A stretch of DNA of 64,000 nt. Source: Pseudomonas persica (lineage in GTDB: Bacteria; Pseudomonadota; Gammaproteobacteria; Pseudomonadales; Pseudomonadaceae). Of the stretch, positions 16,739 through 28,600 are shown piece after piece. Numbering within the stretch: position 1 is the stretch's first letter; every line of letters begins with the position of its first letter. The notes beneath the pieces were generated by a model. The model saw only the letters and a program-made list of their open reading frames with translations. It did not search any database and was not told the origin of the DNA. The translations under genes were made by a program, and so were the position numbers. The DNA lies in the NCBI RefSeq assembly GCF_900291015.1, contig NZ_OLKL01000006.1, positions 150,624 through 214,623 on the forward strand. Reading direction: 5' to 3'.

Positions 16739-18364
16739 TCAGGTGCGGAAGCGGGCTACCAGGCCGTTGAGGTCTACAGCAAGTCGCGACAACTCCGCAC
16801 TCGCCGCACTGGTCTGATGTGCCCCGGTAGCACTCTGTACCGACAGGTCGTTGATGTTTACCAGGTTGCGGTCCACTTCCCGTGCCACCTGCGCCTGCTC
16901 TTCCGCCGCGCTGGCAATCACCAGGTTGCGCTCGTTGATCTGCGCCACCGCCCCGGCAATGGTGTCCAGCGCCATACCCGCGCCACGGGCAATATTGAGG
17001 GTGGACTCAGCGCGTTCGGTGCTGGTGCGCATCGATTCCACTGCCTCTTCCGTACCCCCTTGAATACTGCCGATCATCCGCTCGATCTCACTGGTCGACT
17101 GCTGGGTGCGATGAGCCAGCGCCCGCACCTCATCGGCTACCACGGCAAAACCACGGCCCGCCTCACCGGCCCGCGCTGCCTCGATCGCCGCGTTGAGTGC
17201 CAGCAGGTTGGTCTGGTCGGCCAGGCCACGGATCACATCGAGCACCTTGCCGATATCACGCGACTGCTCAGCCAGGTGGGTGATCAGCGTGGCGGTGGCC
17301 TGCACGTCGCCGCTCATGCGTTCGATGGCGCCCACGGTTTCCATGACCAGGTCACGGCCATCGCCAGCCGAGCGGCTGGCCTCACTGGACGCTTCCGAAG
17401 TGCTCACTGCATTGCGCGCCACTTCTTCCACGGCACTGGTCATCTCGGTCACGGCGGTGGCCGCCTGCTCGATTTCGTTGTTCTGCTGCTGCAGGCCACG
17501 GGCGCTTTCGTCGGTGACGCTGTTGAGTTCTTCCGCTGCCGAGGCCAGCTGGGTGGCGGAGCCGGCAATCAGCTGCAGCGTGTCGCGCAGCTTGTCCTGC
17601 ATGCGGGCCATGGCACGCAGCAGGCGGGCGGCTTCGTCGCTGCCTTCGGCGCGGATGACGTGGGTCAGGTCGCCATCGGCGACTTGCTCGGCGCTCTTGA
17701 GGGCTTCTTCGATCGGCTTGACGATGCTGCGGGTCAGCAGGAAGGCACAGAGCAAGGTCAGCACGGTGGCGGTGACCAGCAGGCTGATGACCAGGGTGAA
17801 GGCGGTGCTGTACTGGCTGGCAGCTGTCTGGTTGGTGGCGCGGGTCTGCTCGGTGTTGATGCGCACCAGGGTCTCCATGATCTTGTTGATCTGCTCGGAG
17901 TTGGCCAGCAGGTCGCGGTTGAGCAGGTCGCGCAGTTCGTCGACACGGCCGGCCTGGCTCAGGCTGCGCATGCGCGACTCCAGCTGGCGGTACTGGGTGA
18001 GCAGCTGAACGTACTGGTCGTACGCAGCCTGTTCGTCGGCGGCGCTGATAAGCGGCAGGTACACCTGACGGGCACGGTCGATCTCCAGGTTGCGCTGGTC
18101 CAGCAGGTTCAGGGTTTCCTGCTGGGTCTGCGCCTCGCGGTTCACCAGCAGGCGGTAGGAGAGGCTGCGCAGGCGCAGGTTCAGCGCATTGATCTCGTCG
18201 AGAACCTTGATGCTGGGCACGCTGATTTGCTCGATGACCAGGCCGGCCTGGCGGATGTTGCCCATCTGCACCAGGGAGAAGATACCGAGGCCGAGCATCA
18301 GCAGGCCGATAAGGGCAAAGCCGAGCAGCGCGCGCGGAGCGATATTCATGTTGCGTAATGACAT
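16739..18364 (-). CDS. Methyl-accepting chemotaxis protein with four-helix-bundle sensor
   Basis: A 541-residue transmembrane chemoreceptor. The first membrane segment is at about residues 11-30 and the second at about 187-210. Between them is a roughly 155-residue, wholly helical periplasmic domain of the 4HB_MCP type. A HAMP domain (about 211-263) and the cytoplasmic signalling hairpin follow; the conserved tip reads [32 protein letters not shown]. The C-terminus ends in ARFRT with no CheR-tethering pentapeptide. The ligand cannot be read from sequence. The gene converges on gbcB, which makes a quaternary amine or a breakdown product a reasonable guess, but this is context only. Confidence 0.93.
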   Translation of the reverse strand: MSLRNMNIAPRALLGFALIGLLMLGLGIFSLVQMGNIRQAGLVIEQISVPSIKVLDEINALNLRLRSLSYRLLVNREAQTQQETLNLLDQRNLEIDRARQVYLPLISAADEQAAYDQYVQLLTQYRQLESRMRSLSQAGRVDELRDLLNRDLLANSEQINKIMETLVRINTEQTRATNQTAASQYSTAFTLVISLLVTATVLTLLCAFLLTRSIVKPIEEALKSAEQVADGDLTHVIRAEGSDEAARLLRAMARMQDKLRDTLQLIAGSATQLASAAEELNSVTDESARGLQQQNNEIEQAATAVTEMTSAVEEVARNAVSTSEASSEASRSAGDGRDLVMETVGAIERMSGDVQATATLITHLAEQSRDIGKVLDVIRGLADQTNLLALNAAIEAARAGEAGRGFAVVADEVRALAHRTQQSTSEIERMIGSIQGGTEEAVESMRTSTERAESTLNIARGAGMALDTIAGAVAQINERNLVIASAAEEQAQVAREVDRNLVNINDLSVQSATGAHQTSAASAELSRLAVDLNGLVARFRT

Positions 18365-18639
18365 GGTTTGGGCAGATCCAGGCTAGTGAAGGTGACGCAC
18401 CCAGTGCGACGGAATATGACTTTCCGGGGTATCGGTCGGGTCGAGTCACGCTTGAGTGCGCCCGGCGAAAATTGTGCGACTGCTGGCGTTTCCTGACCGG
18501 CGGTTGACCCAGGTCGGAACAAGGGGCTGGTTCCTCTGTCAATCTGCGGGTTAGACACCTCGTGAATCGGATATTTAATGGCGATGGGCCGCACTTTTCT
18601 TTATCGTGTGCGCCCCTCGCAACAACCTGAGATAGACCC

Positions 18640-18870
18640 ATGCTGGAAGCTTCCCTGAATCAAATCGAGCAACTGGTCAGCGACCTGATGCAGAAGAACG
18701 CTCAACTCACCGAGCAGAACGCCGCCCTCGGCCAGGAACTGGCCCAGGCCAAGGAAGAGAACGAAACCCTGCAGCTGTCGCTGATGGAGCAGGAAGAGAA
18801 AAATGGCAGCACCGCCGCACGCCTGCAGGCCCTGCTCGAGCGCGCCAACGCCGGCGTCGTCGGCGCATGA
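18640..18870 (+). CDS. Small coiled-coil protein (TIGR02449/ZapB-like) upstream of zapA
   Basis: A 76-residue protein that is almost entirely a heptad coiled coil (IEQLVSDLMQKNAQL, then EQNAALGQELAQAKEENETL). Small proteins of this kind precede zapA in pseudomonads. They resemble ZapB, which bridges ZapA to other division factors, but the functional equivalence is inferred. Its stop overlaps the zapA start as ATGA, so the pair is translated together. The 275-base spacer upstream shows no gene or strong structure. Confidence 0.82.
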   Translation: MLEASLNQIEQLVSDLMQKNAQLTEQNAALGQELAQAKEENETLQLSLMEQEEKNGSTAARLQALLERANAGVVGA

Positions 18871-19169
18871 CACTGCGAGCGCAGCCGATCAATGTCGTGT
18901 CGATCCTCGGCAACGACTATTCGATCAAGGCGCCTGAAGGCCAGGAAGCAACCCTGGCCCAGGCGGTGCAGATGCTCAACACCGCCCTGGCCCAGACCAA
19001 GCGTCAGTACCCGACCCTGATCGGCGACAAGCTGCTGGTGCTGGCCGCGCTGAACCTGTGTTCGCGACAGATCGAGTTGCAGGACGAACACCGCAGGACG
19101 CTGGAGCGTACCCAGGCGCAGATCGACGCCACGGTGGATGCCATCGTGCGGACCATTGCCGAGCAATAA
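18867..19169 (+). CDS. zapA: Cell division protein ZapA
   Basis: A 100-residue ZapA family protein that would bundle FtsZ filaments at the division ring. The N-terminal globular part (VSILGNDYSIKAPEGQEATLAQAVQMLNTAL) and the C-terminal coiled coil (LVLAALNLCSRQIELQDEH) fit the family in order and length. It overlaps the preceding coiled-coil gene by four bases. ZapA genes are usually followed by ssrS (6S RNA) and a 5-formyltetrahydrofolate cyclo-ligase gene. Here a REP pair and a chemoreceptor follow and no 6S-like sequence was found, so this may be a second, relocated copy. No other copy can be seen from this window. Confidence 0.85.
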   Translation: MTLRAQPINVVSILGNDYSIKAPEGQEATLAQAVQMLNTALAQTKRQYPTLIGDKLLVLAALNLCSRQIELQDEHRRTLERTQAQIDATVDAIVRTIAEQ

Positions 19170-19182
19170 GGCCCTGCACCGG

Positions 19183-19257
19183 CCCCTGTGGGAGCAGGTT
19201 TACCCGCGAATGCGTCAGTGGCCTCACCATCTCGCGGATGAACCCGCTCCCACGGGG
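19183..19257. repeat. REP pair between zapA and the McpH-like gene
   Basis: Inverted copies 19183-19216 and 19227-19257, separated by only about ten bases. The right copy is less conserved at its core (GCGGATGAACCCGC). Confidence 0.85.
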
Positions 19258-19299
19258 GGGCGGCGGATTGCTTCAGAATACTGGATTAACTGGATACGC

Positions 19300-19313
19300 A
19301 AGTGTATACACTT
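19300..19313. promoter_or_regulatory. GTGTATACAC operator candidate upstream of the McpH-like chemoreceptor
   Basis: Perfect 14-base palindrome AAGTGTATACACTT ending 33 bases before the chemoreceptor ATG. TGTATACA-centred palindromes are typical operators of GntR-family repressors, including ones controlling purine catabolism. Purine-linked control would suit a purine chemoreceptor, but the regulator is not identified. Confidence 0.55.
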
Positions 19314-19346
19314 TCCGCAAAACAATAATGTGCGGGGAGTAGGGGC

Positions 19347-21284
19347 ATGCGTATCTGGCGTAAGAGCATCCAGTGGCAGTTGATCACCAGCATGGGCGCC
19401 GCCCTGCTGGCGAGCATCCTGGTGGTGGTCATTATCTTCACGGTGGCGCTCAATCGCCTCACCGAACGCTACCTGGTCGATACCGCACTGCCCGCCAGTA
19501 TCGAGGCCATCCGCAACGATATCGAGCGCATGCTAGGCCAGCCTCTGGTGGCCGCGGCGGACATTGCCGGCAACACCCTGCTGCGCGACTGGCTTGCCGC
19601 TGGTGAAGACCCCGCCCAGGCCGAACCCTTCGTCGAATACCTGACTGCCGCCAAGCAGCGCAATCAGGCCTTCACCACCCTGTTCGTCTCGACCGAAACC
19701 GGCCACTACTACAACGAGAATGGCCTGGACCGTACCCTCAGTCGCAGCAACCCCAAGGACAAATGGTTCTACGGCTACATCGACAGCGGTGCCGAGCGCC
19801 TGATCAATATCGACATCGACGGTACCACCGGCGAACTCGCGCTGTTCATCGACTATCGCATGGAAAAGAATGGCCAACTGGTTGGCGTAGCCGGTATGGG
19901 CCTGCGCATGACCGAGCTGTCGAAGCTGATCCATGACTTCAACTTTGCCGAGCACGGCAAGGTGTTCCTGGTGCGTAACGATGGCCTGATCCAGGTGCAC
20001 CCGGACGCTGCCTTCAGCGGTAAACGCCAGCTCACCGAACAACTCGGCGCGGATGCCGCCAAGGCGCTGATGACCGGTGGCGAAGGCCTGCGCAGCAGCC
20101 GCTTCAGCCGTGACGGCGAAAGCTACCTGGCGCTCGCTATGCCCCTGCGCGACCTCAACTGGACCTTGGTGGCCGAGGTGCCGGAGGAGGAGATCTACGC
20201 ACAAATGCATCAGGCGGTATGGCTGACCAGCCTGATCGGTGGTGCCGTGGCCCTGGTGTCGCTGTTGCTGGTGGTGCTGCTGGCGCGTGGCCTGGTGCGG
20301 CCGATCCGCCGCGTCACTGCGGCGTTGGTGCAGATCGGCGGTGGTGCGGGTGATCTCAGCCACCGGCTGGACGATTCACGCCAGGACGAACTGGGCGACC
20401 TGGCGCGTGGCTTCAACCGCTTTCTCGACAGCCAGCGCCGGCTGATCGGCGAGGTCCTGCACACCTCCGAGCGGCTGCACCAGGCGGTCGCGCAGGTGAC
20501 GCAGGTGGTGGACAACACCGCTGAGCGTTCCGGGCGCCAGCAGGAAATGACCGAGATGGTCGCCACTGCCGTGCATGAAATGGGTTTGACCGTGCAGGAC
20601 ATTGCCCGCAACGCCGGCGATGCGGCGCAGGCCTCGCAGTCGGCGCGGGAAGAAGCCTTGCAGGCGCGTGAGGTGGTGCAACGCTCGATTCGTGGTATCG
20701 AGGGTATGTCGGGGGATATCGGCAAAGCGGCCGATGCGGTCAGCCAATTGGCCGATGAAGTGGCCTCGATCGATGAAGTTTTGGCGGTGATCCGTAGCAT
20801 TTCCGAGCAGACCAACCTGCTGGCGCTGAATGCCGCCATCGAGGCGGCCAGGGCAGGGGAGATGGGGCGTGGATTTGCCGTGGTGGCCGATGAGGTACGC
20901 ACGCTGGCCCGGCGCACGCAGCTGTCCACCGATGAAGTGCAGCAGATGATCCAGCGCTTGAAACACGGTGCGGGTTCGGCGGTGAGCTCGATGCAGGCGG
21001 GGCAGCAGGCGACGGGTAGTGGGGTGGCGTCGAGCCAGTGTACCGGGGCGTCGTTGGGTGCGATTACCGATCAGGTGGAACACATCAGCGACATGAACCA
21101 TCAGGTGGCCACGGCGACGGAAGAGCAGTCGGCGGTGACCGAGGAAATCAACCGCACGGTGCAGGGGATTTCCGACCTGGCGCGGGAGACCGCGGCAGAG
21201 GTGCAGGGCTGTCGTGAGGAATGCCAGGCGCTGCGTGGCTTGGCGGATGACCTGGCGCGGCAGATGGGGGGGTTCAGGCTTTAA
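19347..21284 (+). CDS. mcpH: Chemoreceptor with double-Cache sensor, McpH-like
   Basis: A 645-residue chemoreceptor. Membrane segments lie at about residues 14-34 and 285-306. The roughly 250-residue periplasmic region between them is a dCache domain ([16 protein letters not shown], then [17 protein letters not shown]). A HAMP domain and the signalling hairpin ([32 protein letters not shown]) follow. Domain order, size and neighbourhood match McpH of P. putida KT2440, which is known to sense purine derivatives. The name is given on that basis and from memory, so ligand specificity is inferred. A GTGTATACAC palindrome lies just upstream. The gene sits amid one-carbon genes (glyA, purU) that also serve purine synthesis. 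Confidence 0.85.
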   Translation: MRIWRKSIQWQLITSMGAALLASILVVVIIFTVALNRLTERYLVDTALPASIEAIRNDIERMLGQPLVAAADIAGNTLLRDWLAAGEDPAQAEPFVEYLTAAKQRNQAFTTLFVSTETGHYYNENGLDRTLSRSNPKDKWFYGYIDSGAERLINIDIDGTTGELALFIDYRMEKNGQLVGVAGMGLRMTELSKLIHDFNFAEHGKVFLVRNDGLIQVHPDAAFSGKRQLTEQLGADAAKALMTGGEGLRSSRFSRDGESYLALAMPLRDLNWTLVAEVPEEEIYAQMHQAVWLTSLIGGAVALVSLLLVVLLARGLVRPIRRVTAALVQIGGGAGDLSHRLDDSRQDELGDLARGFNRFLDSQRRLIGEVLHTSERLHQAVAQVTQVVDNTAERSGRQQEMTEMVATAVHEMGLTVQDIARNAGDAAQASQSAREEALQAREVVQRSIRGIEGMSGDIGKAADAVSQLADEVASIDEVLAVIRSISEQTNLLALNAAIEAARAGEMGRGFAVVADEVRTLARRTQLSTDEVQQMIQRLKHGAGSAVSSMQAGQQATGSGVASSQCTGASLGAITDQVEHISDMNHQVATATEEQSAVTEEINRTVQGISDLARETAAEVQGCREECQALRGLADDLARQMGGFRL

Positions 21285-21293
21285 ATCCGTGTT

Positions 21294-21388
21294 GGCTTCT
21301 TCGCGGGTAAACCCGCTCCCACAGGTTCAGCACTGGCCTTGAAACCTGCGCGATCCTTGTGGGAGCGGGTTTACCCGCGAATGCGGCC
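21294..21388. repeat. REP pair between the McpH-like gene and ltaE
   Basis: Inverted near-identical copies at 21294-21325 and 21355-21388 between converging genes. The right copy ends two bases before the ltaE stop codon, leaving almost no 3' untranslated region. Confidence 0.9.
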
Positions 21389-21390
21389 TG

Positions 21391-22431
21391 TCAGGCGCCG
21401 ATGATCGCGCGGATATCCGCCGCCAGCTCGCGCACCCGCTCTTCCTCGGTATCCCATGAGCACATGAACCGCGCCCCGCCGCTACCAATGAAGGTATAGA
21501 ACCGCCACCCCCTGCCGCGCAGCGCTTCGATCGCGTGCTCCGGCATCTGCAGGAACACCCCGTTGGCCTCCACCGGGAACATCAGCTCCACCCCCGGCAA
21601 GTCACTCACCAGCGCGGCCAGCAGCTGTGCGCAATGGTTGGCGTGATTGCCATGGCGCAACCACGCGCCATCTTCCAGCAATCCCACCCACGGCGCCGAG
21701 AGGAAGCGCATTTTCGACGCCAGTTGCCCGGCCTGCTTGCAGCGGTAATCGAAATCCTCGGCCAGCTGGCGGTTGAAGAACAGGATCGCCTCGCCCACCG
21801 CCATGCCGTTCTTGGTGCCGCCAAAGCACAGCACATCGATGCCAGCCTTCCAGGTCAGCTCGGCCGGGCTGCAACCCAGGAACGCGCAGGCATTGGTAAA
21901 GCGCGCGCCGTCCATGTGCAGGTTCAGGCCCAGCTCCTTGCAGGTGGCGCTGATCGCCTTCAGCTCCTCGGGGCGATAGACCGTGCCTACCTCTGTGGCC
22001 TGGGTGATGGTGACCACCCGCGGCTTGGGGTAGTGGATGTCCTGGCGTTTGAGCGCCACCTCGCGGATTGACTCGGGCGTCAGCTTGCCGTTGACGCTGG
22101 GCGCGGTCAGCAGCTTGGAGCCGTTGGAGAAGAACTCCGGTGCACCGCATTCGTCGGTCTCGACGTGGGCAGTCTCGGAGCAGATCACGCTGTGGTAGCT
22201 CTGGCACAGCGAGGCCAGGGCCAGGGAGTTGGCAGCGGTGCCGTTGAAGGCGAAGAACACCTCGCAGTCGGTTTCGAACAGGTTGCGGAAGTATTCCGCG
22301 GCGCGTTCGGTCCACTGGTCGTCGCCGTAGGCGCGGTCGTGGCCATGGTTGGCCTTCTCCATCGCCGCCCAGGCTTCGGGGCAGATACCGGAATAGTTGT
22401 CGCTGGCGAATTGTTGGCTCTTGTCTGTCAT
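21391..22431 (-). CDS. ltaE: Low-specificity L-threonine aldolase
   Basis: A 346-residue PLP-dependent aldolase that cleaves L-threonine or allo-threonine to glycine and acetaldehyde. The PLP lysine is in CFGGTKNGMAVGEA, and the substrate- and PLP-binding segment HMDGARFTNA is intact. Length is normal for the family. AGGAAAG precedes the ATG at 22431. It diverges from glyA across a 328-base spacer. Both enzymes act on glycine or serine, the end products of betaine demethylation, so the placement makes metabolic sense. Confidence 0.93.
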   Translation of the reverse strand: MTDKSQQFASDNYSGICPEAWAAMEKANHGHDRAYGDDQWTERAAEYFRNLFETDCEVFFAFNGTAANSLALASLCQSYHSVICSETAHVETDECGAPEFFSNGSKLLTAPSVNGKLTPESIREVALKRQDIHYPKPRVVTITQATEVGTVYRPEELKAISATCKELGLNLHMDGARFTNACAFLGCSPAELTWKAGIDVLCFGGTKNGMAVGEAILFFNRQLAEDFDYRCKQAGQLASKMRFLSAPWVGLLEDGAWLRHGNHANHCAQLLAALVSDLPGVELMFPVEANGVFLQMPEHAIEALRGRGWRFYTFIGSGGARFMCSWDTEEERVRELAADIRAIIGA

Positions 22432-22759
22432 GGCACTTTCCTGTGAACGACGCAGAGCAGCACTCTAAACCATCGATTCAGCAGTTGCCTATACAAGCGG
22501 TGCATGTGCTGATTTCAGGGTTGTCTGTGCCGGCCTCTTCGCGGGTAAACCCGCTCCTGCAATGGACCTGTGCACGCCGAACAGTGTGGGAGCGGGTTCA
22601 CCGGCGAAAGGGCCGGCACAGTCAACACAAAAGCCAATGTCGTAAACGCGCCATTGCAAGGCGTGCGCAGGCATCTGACCTGACCCGGCCAGTCATAACA
22701 TCGCCACAAAGGGCCACAGTGTCCCACGACAAAAAACGATCGCTGCCGGGAGATACACG
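22432..22759. other. Divergent ltaE-glyA spacer
   Basis: No gene. It contains the REP pair at 22530-22616. Close to glyA, at 22730-22741, is the 12-mer CAAAAAACGATC, which also occurs twice in the DnaA-box array (12669-12680 and 12818-12829). Confidence 0.7.
22530..22616. repeat. REP pair in the ltaE-glyA spacer
   Basis: Inverted copies 22530-22561 and 22585-22616. It is unusual in lying between divergent genes, where a terminator role is impossible for both; the right copy has a mutated core (GGGTTCACCGGC). Confidence 0.85.
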
Positions 22760-24013
<1,254 letters not shown>

Positions 24014-24028
24014 GTGGAGTCACACACC

Positions 24029-25279
24029 ATGCAACGTTACTCGGGCTTCGGCCTTTTCAAGCACTCCCTCAGCCACCACGAGAACTGGCAGCGCATGTGG
24101 CGCACGCCAACCCCTAAAAAGGTCTACGACGTGGTTATCGTCGGCGGTGGCGGCCATGGCCTGGCCACGGCCTACTACCTGGCCAAAGAGCACGGCATTA
24201 CCAATGTTGCCGTGATCGAGAAGGGCTACCTGGGCGGCGGCAACACCGCCCGTAACACCACCATCGTGCGTTCCAACTACCTGTGGGACGAGTCGGCGCA
24301 CCTGTACGAGCACGCCATGAAGTTGTGGGAGGGCCTGTCCCAGGACCTCAACTACAACGTGATGTTCTCCCAGCGCGGCGTCTACAACCTGTGCCACACC
24401 CTGCAGGACATGCGTGACTCCGAGCGTCGCGTCTCGGCCAACCGCCTCAACGGTGTGGATGGCGAGCTGCTGAACACCGCCCAGGTCGCGGCCGAAATCC
24501 CGTACCTGGACTGCTCGAAGAACACCCGCTACCCGATCCTCGGTGCTACTGTACAGCGCCGTGGCGGCGTGGCCCGTCACGACGCCGTGGCCTGGGGCTT
24601 TGCCCGTGCCGCCGACGCCCTGGGCGTCGACCTGATCCAGCAGACCGAAGTGATCGGCTTCCGCAAGGAAAACGGCGCGGTCATCGGCGTGGAAACCAAC
24701 AAAGGCTTCATCGGCGCCAAGCGCGTCGGCGTGGTCACCGCCGGTAACTCCGGGCACATGGCCAAACTGGCCGGCTTCCGCCTGCCGCTGGAATCGCACC
24801 CGCTGCAAGCGCTGGTATCCGAGCCGATCAAGCCGATCATCGACAGTGTGATCATGTCCAACGCCGTACACGGCTACATCAGCCAGTCCGACAAGGGCGA
24901 CCTGGTGATCGGTGCCGGTATCGACGGCTGGGTCGGCTACGGTCAGCGCGGTTCGTACCCGGTGATCGAGCACACCCTGCAGGCCATCGTCGAAATGTTC
25001 CCCAACCTCTCGCGCGTTCGCATGAACCGCCAGTGGGGCGGCATCGTCGATACCTCGCCGGACGCTTGCCCGATCATCACCAAGACCCCGGTCAAGAACA
25101 TGTTCTTCAACTGCGGTTGGGGTACTGGCGGCTTCAAGGCGACCCCGGGTTCGGGCAACGTCTTCGCCGCGAGCCTGGCCAAGGGCGAAATGCACCCACT
25201 GGCCGCGCCGTTCTCCATGGACCGTTTCTACAACGGCGCACTGATCGACGAACACGGCGCCGCCGCCGTCGCCCACTAA
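24029..25279 (+). CDS. soxB: Sarcosine oxidase, beta subunit
   Basis: A 416-residue flavoprotein subunit of heterotetrameric sarcosine oxidase, which demethylates sarcosine to glycine. The N-terminal FAD-binding motif is [22 protein letters not shown] (about residues 34-55). The histidine that carries covalent FMN in these enzymes falls in the beta-subunit fold, but I did not assign it. The C-terminal [14 protein letters not shown] closes the FAD site. The start was set at ATG 24029, nine bases after GGAG. It follows glyA by 15 bases and precedes soxD by 14. Confidence 0.95.
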   Translation: MQRYSGFGLFKHSLSHHENWQRMWRTPTPKKVYDVVIVGGGGHGLATAYYLAKEHGITNVAVIEKGYLGGGNTARNTTIVRSNYLWDESAHLYEHAMKLWEGLSQDLNYNVMFSQRGVYNLCHTLQDMRDSERRVSANRLNGVDGELLNTAQVAAEIPYLDCSKNTRYPILGATVQRRGGVARHDAVAWGFARAADALGVDLIQQTEVIGFRKENGAVIGVETNKGFIGAKRVGVVTAGNSGHMAKLAGFRLPLESHPLQALVSEPIKPIIDSVIMSNAVHGYISQSDKGDLVIGAGIDGWVGYGQRGSYPVIEHTLQAIVEMFPNLSRVRMNRQWGGIVDTSPDACPIITKTPVKNMFFNCGWGTGGFKATPGSGNVFAASLAKGEMHPLAAPFSMDRFYNGALIDEHGAAAVAH

Positions 25280-25293
25280 CCGGAGACACCGTC

Positions 25294-25629
25294 ATGTTGC
25301 ATATTTTCTGTCCCCACTGCGGCGAGCTGCGCTCCGAAGAAGAGTTCCACGCCTCTGGCCAGGCGCACATCGCCCGTCCGCTGGACCCCAACGCCTGCTC
25401 CGACGAAGAGTGGGGTACCTACATGTTCTACCGTGACAACCCACGCGGTATTCACCACGAACTGTGGGACCACGTTGCCGGCTGCCGCCAGTACTTCAAC
25501 GTCACCCGTGACACCGTGACCTACGAAATTCTGGAAACCTACAAGATTGGCGAGAAGCCGCAAGTGACCGCCAGCGGCAAGCAAAGCAGCGCCGCGTCGA
25601 CCGTCAAAGGCCAAGGGGAAAAAGTATGA
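25294..25629 (+). CDS. soxD: Sarcosine oxidase, delta subunit
   Basis: A 111-residue small subunit of heterotetrameric sarcosine oxidase with a structural zinc site. Ligand candidates are C6 and C9 (FCPHCG) plus H60 and C64 (DHVAGC). GGAG lies upstream of ATG 25294. The stop overlaps the soxA start as ATGA. The C-terminal 25 residues are low-complexity (Ser, Ala, Lys, Gly). Confidence 0.95.
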   Translation: MLHIFCPHCGELRSEEEFHASGQAHIARPLDPNACSDEEWGTYMFYRDNPRGIHHELWDHVAGCRQYFNVTRDTVTYEILETYKIGEKPQVTASGKQSSAASTVKGQGEKV

Positions 25630-28600
25630 GCCAGACCTATCGCCTCGCCAGCGGCGGCCGTATCGACCGCAGCAAGGTCCTGAACTTCAGCTTCAACGGC
25701 AAGACCTACCAGGGTTATGCCGGTGACAGCCTGGCCGCGGCATTGCTGGCCAACGGCGTCGACATCGTCGGCCGCAGCTTCAAGTACTCGCGTCCACGCG
25801 GCATCATCGCCGCCGGTACCGAAGAGCCGAACGCCATCCTGCAGATCGGCTCCAGCGAAGCCACCCAGATCCCCAACGTGCGTGCCACCCAACAGGCGCT
25901 GTACGCAGGTCTGGTAGCCACCAGCACCAACGGCTGGCCGAACGTCAACAACGACGTCATGGGCATCCTGGGCAAGGTCGGCGGCAGCATGATGCCGCCG
26001 GGCTTCTACTACAAAACCTTCATGTACCCGAAATCGTTCTGGATGACTTACGAGAAGTACATCCGCAAAGCCGCCGGCCTTGGCCGCGCGCCGCTGCAGA
26101 ACGACCCGGACAGTTACGACTACATGAACCAGCACTGCGACGTGCTGATCGTCGGTGCCGGCCCTGCTGGCCTGGCCGCTGCACTGGCCGCTGCCCGCAG
26201 CGGTGCCCGCGTGATCCTGGCTGACGAGCAGGAAGAGTTCGGCGGCAGCCTGCTCGACACCCGCGAAACCCTCGACGGCAAGCCTGCCACCGAGTGGGTC
26301 AACGCCGTGGTCAAAGAGCTGGAAAGCCTGCCGGAAGTGACCCTGCTGCCACGCGCCACGGTCAACGGCTACCACGACCATAACTTCCTGACCATCCACG
26401 AGCGCCTCACCGACCACCTCGGCGATCGCGCCCCGATCGGCCAGGTACGCCACCGCGTGCACCGCGTTCGCGCCAAGCGCGTGGTGCTGGCTGCCGGTGC
26501 CCACGAGCGCCCGCTGGTGTACGGCAACAACGACGTGCCGGGCAACATGCTGGCCGGTGCCGTGTCCACCTACGTACGCCGCTACGGCGTGGCCCCGGGC
26601 CGCAAGCTGGTGCTGTCGACCAACAACGACCACGCCTACCGCGCCGCGCTGGACTGGCACGATGCCGGCCTGCAGGTGGTCGCCATTGCCGACGCGCGCC
26701 ACAACCCGCGTGGCTCGCTGGTTGAGGAAGCACGTGCCAAAGGCATCCGCATCCTCACCTCCAGCGCCGTGATCGAGGCCAAGGGCAGCAAGCACGTGAC
26801 AGGCGCCCGTGTGGCCGCCATCGATGTACAGGCGCACAAGGTCACCAGCCCTGGCGAAACCCTCGAGTGCGACCTGATCGCCACCTCCGGCGGTTACAGC
26901 CCGATCGTGCACCTGGCTTCGCACCTGGGTGGTCGCCCGGTATGGCGTGAAGACATCCTCGGCTTCGTGCCGGGCGATGCTCCACAGAAACGCGAATGCG
27001 TGGGTGGCATCAACGGCGTCTACGCCTTGGGCGAGGTGATCGCCGATGGCTTCGAAGGCGGCGTTCGCGCAGCCACCGAAGCTGGCTTCAAGGCCACCGT
27101 AGGCAGCCTGCCGAAAACCGTTGCGCGCAAGGAAGAGGCCACCGTGGCGCTGTTCCAGGTGCCGCACGACAAGGGCACTGCCCGCGCACCCAAGCAGTTC
27201 GTCGACCAGCAGAACGACGTCACCGCAGCCGCCATCGAACTGGCCACCCGCGAAGGCTTCGAGTCGGTCGAGCACGTAAAACGCTACACCGCGTTGGGCT
27301 TCGGTACCGACCAGGGCAAACTGGGCAACATCAACGGCCTGGCCATCGCCGCCCGTTCGATCGGCATCACCATCCCGGAAATGGGTACCACCATGTTCCG
27401 CCCCAACTACACGCCGGTTACCTTCGGCGCGGTAGCGGGTCGTCACTGTGGCCACCTGTTCGAGCCTGTACGCTTCACTGCCCTGCACGCATGGCACGTG
27501 AAGAACGGCGCCGAGTTCGAAGATGTCGGCCAGTGGAAGCGCCCTTGGTACTTCCCGAAAGCCGGTGAAGACATCCATGCTGCCGTGGCCCGCGAATGCA
27601 AGGCCGTGCGCGACAGCGTGGGCCTGCTGGACGCCTCGACCCTGGGCAAGATCGACATCCAGGGCCCGGATGCCCGCGAGTTCCTCAACCGCATCTACAC
27701 CAACGCCTGGACCAAGCTCGACGTGGGCAAGGCCCGCTACGGCCTGATGTGCAAGGAAGACGGCATGGTCTTCGACGACGGCGTCACCGCCTGCGTTGGC
27801 GACAACCACTTCATCATGACCACCACCACCGGCGGTGCTGCCCGCGTGCTGCAGTGGATGGAGCTGTACCACCAGACCGAATGGCCGGAGCTGAAGGTGT
27901 ACTTCACCTCGGTCACCGACCACTGGGCGACCATGACCCTGTCCGGTCCCAACAGCCGCAAGCTGCTCAGCGAGCTGACCGATATCGACATGGACAAGGA
28001 AGCCTTCCCGTTCATGACCTGGAAGGAAGGCAATGTCGGCGGCGTGCCGGCCCGGGTGTTCCGGATCTCGTTCACCGGTGAGCTGTCGTACGAAGTCAAC
28101 GTGCAGGCCAACTACGCCATGGGCGTGCTGGAACAGATCATCGAGGCGGGCAAGAAGTACAACCTGACCCCGTACGGCACCGAGACCATGCACGTGCTGC
28201 GTGCCGAGAAGGGCTTCATCATCGTAGGCCAGGACACTGATGGCTCGATGACCCCGGACGATCTCAACATGAGCTGGTGTGTGGGCCGCAACAAGCCGTA
28301 CTCGTGGATCGGCCTGCGTGGCATGAACCGTGAAGACTGCGTGCGCGAGAACCGCAAGCAGCTGGTGGGCCTGAAACCGATCGACCCGACCAAGTGGCTG
28401 CCGGAAGGCGCCCAGCTGGTGTTCGATCCGCAGCAGCCGATTCCGATGGACATGGTTGGCCACGTCACCTCCAGCTACACGTCCAATTCCCTGGGCTATT
28501 CGTTCGCCATGGGTGTGGTCAAGGGCGGCCTGAAGCGTATGGGCGAGCGTGTGTACTCGCCGCAGGCGGATGGCAGCGTGATCGAGGCGGAGATCGTGTC

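Noticed and set aside
19170..19346. 6S RNA (ssrS) downstream of zapA
   Set aside because: The spacer holds a REP pair and a promoter palindrome, with no sequence long enough or structured like 6S RNA.
25539..28463. A 974-residue open frame on the minus strand
   Set aside because: Shadow of soxA caused by strong third-position GC bias; the protein has no recognisable motif, whereas soxA is unmistakable.
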